Source: Acinetobacter sp. ANC 4173 (GTDB lineage Bacteria > Pseudomonadota > Gammaproteobacteria > Pseudomonadales > Moraxellaceae). From it: a stretch of 64,000 nt of DNA. Each line of letters starts with the position of its first letter. Position 1 is the stretch's first letter. Under the pieces are notes generated by a model, which did not search any database, was not told where the DNA came from, and saw only the letters and a list, made by a program, of their open reading frames with translations. The DNA lies in contig NZ_SJOF01000010.1 of assembly GCF_004331255.1 (NCBI RefSeq), positions 84,561 through 148,560 on the forward strand, written 5' to 3'. The translations under genes were made by a program, and so were the position numbers. Positions 38,226 through 45,790 of the stretch are shown here, one piece after another.

Positions 38226-39344
38226 ATGGACTTTAACGACTTACTCAATCTCATGATTCAACAAAAAGCATCTGACCTTTTCGTCACAGCTGATGTTGAA
38301 CCATCTATGAAAATTAACGGTCAAATTATTCCTGTTGCGAAAACCAAATTAACAGGTGAAATTGTTGGTCAGCTCTTAAATTCAATTATGAGCGATAAAC
38401 AACGCAAAGAATTTGCCGAAACACGCGAATGCAACTTTGCGATTATGAATCGTGATAAAACAGCACGTTTTCGTGTCAGTGCTTTTCAACAACGTGACCA
38501 ACCTGGCATGGTGCTGCGTCGTATTGAAACTCAAATTCCAACAATGGATGAACTCAAGCTTCCTCCAATTCTCAAAGATTTAGCCATGACCAAACGTGGC
38601 ATCATTATCTTTGTTGGTGCAACAGGTACTGGTAAATCGACATCGTTGGCTTCAATTATTGGCTTTCGTAATCACAACTCGAAAGGTCATATCATTACCA
38701 TTGAAGACCCGATCGAATTTATTCACGAACATGCGGGGTGTATTATCACTCAACGTGAAGTAGGTATCGATACTGATTCCTTTGAAATTGCATTGAAGAA
38801 TACTTTGCGTCAAGCCCCCGATGTGATTCTGATTGGTGAGATTCGCTCACGTGAGACCATGGACTATGCGATTGCCTTTGCTGAAACAGGACATTTAGTT
38901 TTTGCAACACTGCATGCCAACAATGCCAACCAAGCCATTGACCGTATTATCCACTTCTTCGAAGCAGACCGTCATAGTCAATTGTTTATGGACTTATCCT
39001 TAAACCTAAAAGCTATGGTAGCGCAACAACTCATTCCGACCATTGATGGTAATTCACGCCGTGCGGCAATTGAGATTTTAATTAACTCACCTTTAATTTC
39101 TGACTTAATTCGAAAAGGTGACATTCATGAAATTAAAGATCTAATGAAGCGTTCACGTGAACTCGGTATGCAAACCTTTGACCAAGCACTTTATGATTTG
39201 TATAAAGCCAAGCAAATCACCTATAAAGATGCATTGAAACATGCCGATTCACCAAATGATTTACGCTTACAAATCAAACTCTCTGAAGAGGGTGCTGATC
39301 GCCTAATGAATGCAAGCTCACATATTACCTTTGATAGTCAGTAA
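38226..39344 (+). CDS. pilU: PilT-like accessory retraction ATPase PilU
   Basis: A 372-residue PilT paralogue that assists retraction under load. The Walker A motif is GATGTGKST, with EDPIEFIHEHAGCIITQREVG and GHLVFATLHANNANQAIDRIIHF; the AIRNLIRE motif of PilT is replaced by SPLISDLIRKGDIHEIKDLM, and a longer C-terminus follows. GGATAAGG precedes the ATG. It forms an operon with pilT and ends at a strong terminator. Confidence 0.96.
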   Translation: MDFNDLLNLMIQQKASDLFVTADVEPSMKINGQIIPVAKTKLTGEIVGQLLNSIMSDKQRKEFAETRECNFAIMNRDKTARFRVSAFQQRDQPGMVLRRIETQIPTMDELKLPPILKDLAMTKRGIIIFVGATGTGKSTSLASIIGFRNHNSKGHIITIEDPIEFIHEHAGCIITQREVGIDTDSFEIALKNTLRQAPDVILIGEIRSRETMDYAIAFAETGHLVFATLHANNANQAIDRIIHFFEADRHSQLFMDLSLNLKAMVAQQLIPTIDGNSRRAAIEILINSPLISDLIRKGDIHEIKDLMKRSRELGMQTFDQALYDLYKAKQITYKDALKHADSPNDLRLQIKLSEEGADRLMNASSHITFDSQ

Positions 39345-39370
39345 ATAAATACAAATTCAAGATTGAAGAA

Positions 39371-39396
39371 AAACGAGCCTATTGGCTCGTTTTTTC
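39371..39396 (+). terminator. Rho-independent terminator after pilU
   Basis: An aacgagcc/ggctcgtt stem with a TATT loop runs into six T residues. Confidence 0.9.
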
Positions 39397-39431
39397 ATGT
39401 GAAATAAATGCTTTATTATTTTAATAGCAAA

Positions 39432-39459
39432 GAAAAAGCAGCCTTAAGGCTGCTTTTTC
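39432..39459 (-). terminator. Rho-independent terminator after ompA
   Basis: A 12-bp perfect stem (gaaaaagcagcc/ggctgctttttc) with a TTAA loop. The A-run gives the U-tract for the minus-strand ompA; it can also catch read-through from pilU. Confidence 0.9.
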
Positions 39460-39479
39460 ATATCAAAATCAATGATTAA

Positions 39480-40529
39480 TTATTGAGCTTGACCAGGTTG
39501 TACTGTAACAGTACGGCTACCAGAGATTGTCGCGAATACACGACGGTTCATAGCACGACCTTCTTTAGTTTTGTTGTCAGCAATCGGTTGATCCCAAGCG
39601 AAACCTTGAGTAGACAAACGAGATGCATCTACATTGTATTCATTTACAAGAGCAGATTTAACAGAGTTAGCACGAGCCAAAGATAAACGTTCGTTCAATG
39701 CACGTGGACCAGTGTTATCTGTGTGACCTTCGATGCGAGCAGTAGCGTTTGGATATTCAACTAACTTCTCAGCAACTTTAGCAATTTCTGGCTTGTATTG
39801 ATCTTTGATGTTCGATTTGTTTGTATCAAAGAACACACGAAGTTCCATGTTAAGGTCTTCAGTCAATTGCTCAGGAACTGGCTCAACTGGAGTAACTGGA
39901 GTAACTGGTTCAACTTCTACTACTGGTGCAGCAGGTTTCAAGTGACCACCAAGAACAACATTTAGACCAGCTAAAGCTGTGTAGTCCCAGAATTTATTGT
40001 CGAAGTTATAAGTACCACGTGCTTCAGTACGTAGTGACAAAGCATCGTTTAAGCGCCAGAATGCACCTAGACCCGCATTACCGATTGTGCTTTCCTCTTC
40101 CCAGTCAACATCTTCGGTTTCATACTTAACATGGCCCGCACCTAACAACACGTAAGGTTTGATTTTGCTGTCATAGTTTTTAGTGATCAAGTCAGAAGTT
40201 GCGTAGAAATTACCAGCAAGTTGTTGTTTTTTATACTCGTCAGCTTTTCCACCATCAACGAACTCTAGATCACCTTTGACTTGCGAATATTCAGCTTCAA
40301 AACCTAACCATGGAGTCAATTCGATACCAAGAGCAGCACCTACAAATAAATCATCTTGTAGTTCTACTTCGTTATCAGAACCTGTGCCAGAAAAAAGTTT
40401 GCCAGTGTTGTTGTGCTGAGTTTCATTAAAGTTATAACCAAGCATTAATGGCGTAATGGTTACACCTGCATTAGCAGCAGCCAAAGGTGCAGCTACGAGC
40501 ATCGCTAAAGCAATACGACTCATTTTCAT
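39480..40529 (-). CDS. ompA: Outer-membrane protein OmpA (Omp38-like)
   Basis: A 349-residue major outer-membrane protein that anchors the envelope to peptidoglycan and forms a slow porin. The start is at 40529 behind GGAGG and gives the signal peptide [21 protein letters not shown]. An eight-stranded barrel (about residues 23-195, with [26 protein letters not shown]) is followed by a Pro/Val/Glu hinge and the OmpA-like domain: [49 protein letters not shown] and [14 protein letters not shown], containing the conserved Asp and Arg that bind diaminopimelate. Surface loops differ from those of A. baumannii, as expected between species. Confidence 0.97.
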   Translation of the reverse strand: MKMSRIALAMLVAAPLAAANAGVTITPLMLGYNFNETQHNNTGKLFSGTGSDNEVELQDDLFVGAALGIELTPWLGFEAEYSQVKGDLEFVDGGKADEYKKQQLAGNFYATSDLITKNYDSKIKPYVLLGAGHVKYETEDVDWEEESTIGNAGLGAFWRLNDALSLRTEARGTYNFDNKFWDYTALAGLNVVLGGHLKPAAPVVEVEPVTPVTPVEPVPEQLTEDLNMELRVFFDTNKSNIKDQYKPEIAKVAEKLVEYPNATARIEGHTDNTGPRALNERLSLARANSVKSALVNEYNVDASRLSTQGFAWDQPIADNKTKEGRAMNRRVFATISGSRTVTVQPGQAQ

Positions 40530-40906
40530 GGATTTATCCTCCAGAGATAAACAATTGTTGTTCAAGCTAAGCCTAAAATTTTAGCTATCCTGAGATAGGC
40601 TTTTTTAAATACCCCAGTTTTATTTTTAAGCTACTCACCTTGAATAATACAAACACTTAATTCGTTTGTCCAAGTGTTTGATAATTTTAATCAAGTAAAT
40701 TATTGACAAAATTACTTACAATTTCAGTTGTAGTTCAGTAAATTTATGATTTCTTGCTTTTTAAGAATAGCGTTGTTGTCACTTGCGCTTCACTATAGCA
40801 TTTTCTCATGCACTGAGAAACACATTTTTCATTATAAAATGAATAAAAAACAAGACATTAATATTCATTATTAACTTAAAAAATACAGATACTTAGGTTG
40901 TTTTAT
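40530..40906. other. Divergent upstream region of ompA and the pseudopilin gene
   Basis: A 377-base non-coding region. It holds a candidate ompA promoter with an overlapping inverted repeat (40644-40679), and a long ompA leader in which AAGCCTA/TAGGCTT (about 40567-40600) can pair. The part near the pseudopilin gene is AT-rich without a promoter I can choose. Confidence 0.5.
40644..40679 (-). promoter_or_regulatory. Candidate ompA promoter with inverted repeat
   Basis: On the minus strand TTGGAC (40673-40668) and TATTAT (40649-40644) are separated by 18 bases, a plausible sigma-70 pair about 115 bases upstream of the ompA start codon. An 8-bp inverted repeat aaacactt/aagtgttt (40651-40658 and 40672-40679) overlaps it. 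Confidence 0.5.
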
Positions 40907-41425
40907 ATGCACATCAATAAACATAGGGCTTATACATTAATAGAACTTGTTATTACAATATTGGTTTTGTCAATACTTGTTACGCTTGCTTTACCTTATT
41001 ACCACGAAATGAAAGCAAATCAAGAACGCAGAACAATTTTTAGGCAAATTGTAGCGAACATACAGCTCGCAAAACAGCATGCTGCTATACATCATACGAA
41101 TGTTGTTATGTGCTCATCACAAAATATGCAGAGCTGCAAAGAGGAGATGTGGGAACAAGGCTTTATCCTATTCCTCGATTTCAATCAAAATAGACAGCTA
41201 GATTTGAATGAGACCTTAATTACCCAAGAACATACTAACTTGTCCTACGGCACATTAAACTGGCGTGGCACTTTACACTTCCCTAGCCTTAATTTTATGG
41301 CTGAACACGGCCTTCCCATTGGCTCAAATGGTAGTTTTTATTACTGTTCTTCAACAGTAAAACATATGAAAATTATCCTGAATAAAATGGGCAATTCACG
41401 TAGCATTGACCTCAGTAATTGTTGA
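40907..41425 (+). CDS. FimT/GspH-like type IV pseudopilin
   Basis: A 172-residue minor pilin-like protein. The N-terminus is a type III signal: MHINKHRA followed by YTLIELVITILVLSILVTLALP, with Glu at +5 of the mature form and a 20-residue hydrophobic helix. The residue before the cleavage site is Ala rather than the usual Gly. The C-terminal half has the GspH/FimT-like pattern with cysteines (VMCSSQNMQSC and FYYCSS). The start is the ATG at 40907; a TTG at 40898 adds three residues. It is not next to other minor pilins here but lies 1.5 kb from pilTU. A DNA-binding or pilus-initiation role is possible. Confidence 0.85.
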   Translation: MHINKHRAYTLIELVITILVLSILVTLALPYYHEMKANQERRTIFRQIVANIQLAKQHAAIHHTNVVMCSSQNMQSCKEEMWEQGFILFLDFNQNRQLDLNETLITQEHTNLSYGTLNWRGTLHFPSLNFMAEHGLPIGSNGSFYYCSSTVKHMKIILNKMGNSRSIDLSNC

Positions 41426-41526
41426 AAACTGGTGGGTCGACCGCAAAAACTACATCTAATTTACAGTTTTCAATATACTACATGAGATTGAACAATAACC
41501 AATTATACTCGTTCGGAGATGTATCA

Positions 41527-42702
41527 ATGACTGATGTCGTGATTGTAAATGGCGCACGTACTGCAATGGGCGGTTTTCAAGGAAGTTTATCTGGTCTAAC
41601 AGCACCAGAGCTTGGTGCAACAACCATTAAAGAAGCGATTGCTCGCGCTGGCTTACAACCAACCGATGTAGAAGAAGTCATTATGGGCTGCGTTTTACCT
41701 GCTGGTCTGAAACAAGGTCCTACACGCCAAGCGATGCGTCAAGCAGGTTTAGCGGATTCAACAGGTGCCGTTACAATCAATAAATTATGTGGTTCAGGTA
41801 TGAAAGCTGTCATGCAGGCTGCCGATATGATTAAAGCGGGTTCTGCTGAAATCGTGGTGGCAGGTGGCATGGAATCAATGACCAATGCACCGTATGTCTT
41901 GACCAAAGCCCGTGCGGGTTACCGTATGGGTCATGGTGAAGTTAAAGATCACATGTTCCTTGATGGCTTAGAAGATGCTGAAACTGGTCGTTTAATGGGT
42001 TCATTTGCACAAGATATGGCCAATAGCCGTGGCTATACACGTGAGCAAATGGATGAATTTGCTATTCGTTCATTACAACGTGCGCAAACTGCGGTCAACG
42101 AAGGTTACTTTGCAGATGAAATTGTTCCTGTGACCGTTTCAACGCGTAAAGGTGATGTTGTGATTGATAAAGATGAGCAACCATTTAATGCCAATATCGA
42201 TAAAATTCCTACATTACGTCCAGCATTTGCCAAAGATGGCACCATTACTGCTGCAAATGCCAGCTCAATTTCTGATGGTGCGTCGGCTTTAGTCTTAACT
42301 TCGGCGAATAATGCATCTGCAAAAGGTCTACAGCCTTTAGCTAAAATCTTGGCTTATGCATCAAACTCTCAACATCCTTCTGAGTTTACGATTGCTCCTG
42401 TTGGCGCTATCGAGAAAGTGTTAAAGAAAACAGGTTGGGATGCACAAGACGTTGATCTTTGGGAAATCAATGAAGCGTTTGCAATGGTGACCATGTGCCC
42501 AATGGATGACTTTAAACTTGATCCTGCAAAAGTGAACATTAATGGTGGTGCTTGTGCGCTGGGTCACCCAGTCGGTTCAACAGGTTCGCGTATTATCTTG
42601 ACCCTTATTCACGCATTAAAGCGTACAGGTGGCAAAAAAGGAATTGCAGCGTTATGTATTGGTGGCGGTGAAGCAACGGCTGTTACGATTGAACTTCTCT
42701 AA
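41527..42702 (+). CDS. Acetyl-CoA C-acetyltransferase (thiolase)
   Basis: A 391-residue thiolase that condenses or cleaves acetoacetyl-CoA. Catalytic residues are visible: C88 in INKLCGSGMKAV, the NEAFA motif, H in CALGHPVGSTGSR and the second cysteine in AALCIGGGEATA. The start is set at 41527 with GGAG eight bases upstream and the conserved opening MTDVVIVNGARTAMGGF; in-frame extension back to 41419 crosses the preceding gene's end. It resembles AtoB/PhaA. No transferase or reductase gene is adjacent, so its pathway is open. Confidence 0.92.
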   Translation: MTDVVIVNGARTAMGGFQGSLSGLTAPELGATTIKEAIARAGLQPTDVEEVIMGCVLPAGLKQGPTRQAMRQAGLADSTGAVTINKLCGSGMKAVMQAADMIKAGSAEIVVAGGMESMTNAPYVLTKARAGYRMGHGEVKDHMFLDGLEDAETGRLMGSFAQDMANSRGYTREQMDEFAIRSLQRAQTAVNEGYFADEIVPVTVSTRKGDVVIDKDEQPFNANIDKIPTLRPAFAKDGTITAANASSISDGASALVLTSANNASAKGLQPLAKILAYASNSQHPSEFTIAPVGAIEKVLKKTGWDAQDVDLWEINEAFAMVTMCPMDDFKLDPAKVNINGGACALGHPVGSTGSRIILTLIHALKRTGGKKGIAALCIGGGEATAVTIELL

Positions 42703-42735
42703 ATTCGTATATTTTACTATCACTCATTGTGAAAT

Positions 42736-42764
42736 AAAAAATCCTCCGTAATGGGGGATTTTTT
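42736..42764 (+). terminator. Rho-independent terminator after thiolase
   Basis: An atcctcc/gggggat stem (one wobble pair) is flanked by A and T runs. Confidence 0.85.
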
Positions 42765-42843
42765 ATGCTTACATTTTTTCATTATTCTTTTTTATATAGG
42801 CTGTTAAATTAAAGCACTCAAAATAAAAACGGAACCTATAACA

Positions 42844-43290
42844 ATGCAACTCAACCATTATTTGAATTTCCAAGGTGAAGCCGAAGCTGCTTTTAATTTT
42901 TATAAATCTGTATTTGGCGGTGAGTTTGCCATGCTAAAACGTTATGGTGAAATGCCCTCTGATGGAAAATCCCAACTCAGTGATGCCGAAAAAAATTACC
43001 TTCTTCATGTCTCCTTACCGATTAATGAATTTACAATCTTGATGGCCTCCGACACCACCGAACAATTTTGTGCAGCGAATAGCCCTTTTATCAAAGGTAC
43101 CAATCACTACATTTCCATTAATTTAGAAAAACATGAACAAGCAGAAGCACAACGCCTGTATGAGAGCCTCTCAGAAAATGGGCAAATTGAAATGCCCTTA
43201 GAAAAAACTTTTTGGGGTGCACTTTATGCGGCATTTACTGATCAGTTTGGCGTGAAATGGATGGTGAATTGCCAACTTGAAGAGGTGTAA
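42844..43290 (+). CDS. PhnB-like VOC-family protein
   Basis: A 148-residue protein of the glyoxalase/VOC superfamily, PhnB-like branch. The opening MQLNHYLNFQGEAEAAFNFYKSVFGGEF is the classic signature, with internal pseudo-repeat sequence ending in WGALYAAFTDQFGVKWMVNC. Members bind a metal and act on varied substrates, but most PhnB-like proteins have no known reaction. It lies between two terminators, so it is monocistronic. Confidence 0.88.
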   Translation: MQLNHYLNFQGEAEAAFNFYKSVFGGEFAMLKRYGEMPSDGKSQLSDAEKNYLLHVSLPINEFTILMASDTTEQFCAANSPFIKGTNHYISINLEKHEQAEAQRLYESLSENGQIEMPLEKTFWGALYAAFTDQFGVKWMVNCQLEEV

Positions 43291-43342
43291 TGTTTCACCA
43301 AAAAACAAATGATATTTTTGCAAAGATGACTGTTATAAAAAT

Positions 43343-43371
43343 AAAAAAGCCAGATTTTATCTGGCTTTTTT
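43343..43371. terminator. Bidirectional terminator
   Basis: A 13-bp perfect stem (aaaaaagccagat/atctggctttttt) with a TTT loop between convergent genes. Confidence 0.9.
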
Positions 43372-43383
43372 AAACTGAAGAAC

Positions 43384-43869
43384 TTAAGCCCCAGTTTGAT
43401 AGCTTGCTTGAGCAACCGCAGTAGATGCTTGATACGGATGTCTAAAATCATTTAAACCTGCTGCAGCTTCTTGAATATCTTTACCTTCTTTAATCACAAA
43501 AGTATCGAAACCAGAACGCTTCATATAGTTTAAGACATCCTTAAACACATCGCCTGTTGCGCGTAATTCGCCTTGGAAACCTTGGCGACGCAACAATGCA
43601 GCAAATGAATAACCACGACCATCATTGAAGCCTGCAAAATCAATAAAGATTGCATCTAATTGATTTAAAGGAAATTCATTGATTTCAGGAGAAGCATCTA
43701 CAGTAATAAGTAAAGCTTTTTTACCTGTAATATGGGTAAGTTGATCCAACTGATCAACAGTCAACACCACATCACCTTGCGGTAATACAGCATCTTCGCC
43801 AATGAGTTGGTAACTATTGTCTGCCACTGTGCCATCTTTAGAGAGCACTTGAAGTGCGGTATTAAGCAT
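43384..43869 (-). CDS. DUF934-family protein linked to sulfite reductase
   Basis: A 161-residue protein of the DUF934 family, regularly encoded after cysI in proteobacteria. Markers are LDAIFIDFAGFNDGRGYSFAALLRRQGFQGELRATGDVFKDVLNYMKRSGFDTFVI. The ATG at 43869 overlaps the end of cysI by eight bases and AAGGAG is upstream, so the two are translationally coupled. It may help deliver electrons or assemble the siroheme reductase, but that role is inferred from position. Confidence 0.88.
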   Translation of the reverse strand: MLNTALQVLSKDGTVADNSYQLIGEDAVLPQGDVVLTVDQLDQLTHITGKKALLITVDASPEINEFPLNQLDAIFIDFAGFNDGRGYSFAALLRRQGFQGELRATGDVFKDVLNYMKRSGFDTFVIKEGKDIQEAAAGLNDFRHPYQASTAVAQASYQTGA

Positions 43870-45505
43870 AAGCACGCTCCTTGAATGGTTGAATGCCAAC
43901 ACGGCGATAAGTTTCAATAAACTCTTCACCTTCTTGACGCAAATCAAGATAGGTATTCAAAATTTCTTCAATAATGTCAGGTACAACTTCTGCTGCAAAT
44001 GATGGTCCTAAGATGTCACCAATTGAAGCATCATGGTCCGCATTACCACCTAAAGTAATTTGGTAGAATTCAGCGCCTTTTTTATCGACACCTAAAATAC
44101 CAATATTACCCACGTGGTGATGACCACAAGCATTCATACAGCCTGAGATATTCAAGTCGATATGACCCAAATTGTAAACCGTATCTAGGTCATCAAAACG
44201 ACGTGAAATCGCTTCAGAAATTGGAATTGATTTCGCATTTGCCAATGAACAGAAATCACCGCCTGGGCAGCAGATAATATCGGTAATAAAGCCGATATGC
44301 GCACGTGCCAAGTCGTGTTGTTCAAGAGTTTGCCACAACTCAAACAAGTCTTTCTGTGGTACATCGACCAACGAAATGTTTTGTTCATGCGTGGTACGTA
44401 ATTCACCGAACGTATATTTGTCTGCAAGGTCTGCAATCAAATTCATCTCTTCAGTGGTCACGTCACCCGGTGCAATACCTGCGCGTTTTAGCGAAATGGT
44501 GACAATACGATAGCCCGACACTTTATGAGCATTGGTATTAATGTTAAACCATTGTTTGAACTTAGGATGTTCAGCAAATAATGCAGTGAAGTCTTCATCT
44601 GCCCATTGCTGATATGCAAATGGAGTAAACTCTTCATCAAGTTTCGCTAAAGTTTCAGCATCTACTTTTAGCGTTTGCACAGTGTGAGCAAATTCTGCTT
44701 CCACTTTCTCAGCAAACACTTGAGGGGTTAATGCTTTGACTAAAATTTTGATACGGGCTTTATATTTGTTGTCACGGCGACCATGTAAATTATAGACACG
44801 CAGTACCGCTTCAAGATAAGCAATCAAATCTTCACGTGGCAACCATTCTTTGATGATTGAACCAATGATTGGTGTACGACCTAAGCCACCACCCACTTTG
44901 ATTTTATAACCCATCTCACCCGCTGCATTTTTCACGATATAAACACCAATATCGTGGAATGATGTTGCAGCACGATCCACTTCTGCTAAAGCAGACACCG
45001 CAATTTTGAACTTACGTGGTAAGAATGCAAATTCTGGGTGGAAGGTTGACCATTGACGAATCAATTCACAGGTCGGGCGTGGATCTGCAACCTCACCCGC
45101 AACTACACCCGCATATTGGTCAGTTGTGGTGTTACGAATACAGTTACCTGAAGTTTGAATTGCATGCATCTGCACAGTTGCCAATTCAGCAAGCATGTCA
45201 GGTACATTTTCAAGTGCAGGCCAGTTAAACTGAATGTTTTGACGTGTTGACACGTGTGCATAACCACGGTCATATTCTTTCGCCAATTCCGCAACCTTGC
45301 GTAACTGCGTCGAGCTCATCAAACCATAAGGAACAGCAATACGTAACATCGGCGCATAGCGTTGTACGTATAAACCATTTTGGAGACGTAGCGGACGGTA
45401 TTCATCTTCAGTGAGTTTACCCGCTAAATAACGTTCCGTTTGGTCACGGAACTGTGCAACACGTTCATTGATCAGTTGCTGATCAAAATCAGTATATAAA
45501 TACAT
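43862..45505 (-). CDS. cysI: Sulfite reductase hemoprotein (CysI type)
   Basis: A 547-residue siroheme and 4Fe-4S enzyme that reduces sulfite to sulfide in cysteine synthesis. The cluster-siroheme ligands are seen as CPGGDFC (C-X5-C) and CMNAC (C-X3-C), with the nitrite/sulfite reductase ferredoxin-like half-domain LRLQNGLYVQRYAPMLRIAVPYG near the N-terminus, HVSTRQNIQFNW, and SGNCIRNTTTDQYAG. No flavoprotein subunit (cysJ) is next to it, so the electron donor may be ferredoxin or encoded elsewhere. It is upstream of the overlapping DUF934 gene. Confidence 0.95.
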   Translation of the reverse strand: MYLYTDFDQQLINERVAQFRDQTERYLAGKLTEDEYRPLRLQNGLYVQRYAPMLRIAVPYGLMSSTQLRKVAELAKEYDRGYAHVSTRQNIQFNWPALENVPDMLAELATVQMHAIQTSGNCIRNTTTDQYAGVVAGEVADPRPTCELIRQWSTFHPEFAFLPRKFKIAVSALAEVDRAATSFHDIGVYIVKNAAGEMGYKIKVGGGLGRTPIIGSIIKEWLPREDLIAYLEAVLRVYNLHGRRDNKYKARIKILVKALTPQVFAEKVEAEFAHTVQTLKVDAETLAKLDEEFTPFAYQQWADEDFTALFAEHPKFKQWFNINTNAHKVSGYRIVTISLKRAGIAPGDVTTEEMNLIADLADKYTFGELRTTHEQNISLVDVPQKDLFELWQTLEQHDLARAHIGFITDIICCPGGDFCSLANAKSIPISEAISRRFDDLDTVYNLGHIDLNISGCMNACGHHHVGNIGILGVDKKGAEFYQITLGGNADHDASIGDILGPSFAAEVVPDIIEEILNTYLDLRQEGEEFIETYRRVGIQPFKERAYA

Positions 45506-45745
45506 GGCGTACAGCTAGTAGTTTCATTATAACGGCTGACAGCATAACGATATTTAAAGTATCAACAAAACGCGTTTTTTACATATTTAATAGCGGTTTT
45601 ATTGATAAGCCTTTTTTGTTTTTCTAAAAGATCGAATCTATAAGGCTTAAGCACTCTTTTAGCCGTTTTGGACTTTGTTCTTCTATACATATCTTATTTA
45701 TTGCTAACGCTATAAATAGGACCGTCATGTTCCAATTCAGTCAGC

Positions 45746-45773
45746 AAAAAGCCTGACGAATCAGGCTTTTTTT
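45746..45773 (-). terminator. Rho-independent terminator after gcd
   Basis: An aaaaagcctga/tcaggcttttt stem with a CGAA loop lies 18 bases beyond the gcd stop on the minus strand. Confidence 0.85.
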
Positions 45774-45790
45774 ATAGAAGATGTAGTTCA

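Noticed and set aside
40703..40708. TTGACA on the plus strand as a -35 for the pseudopilin gene
   Set aside because: It is about 200 bases upstream of the gene and I see no well-spaced -10 box, so I do not claim a promoter.
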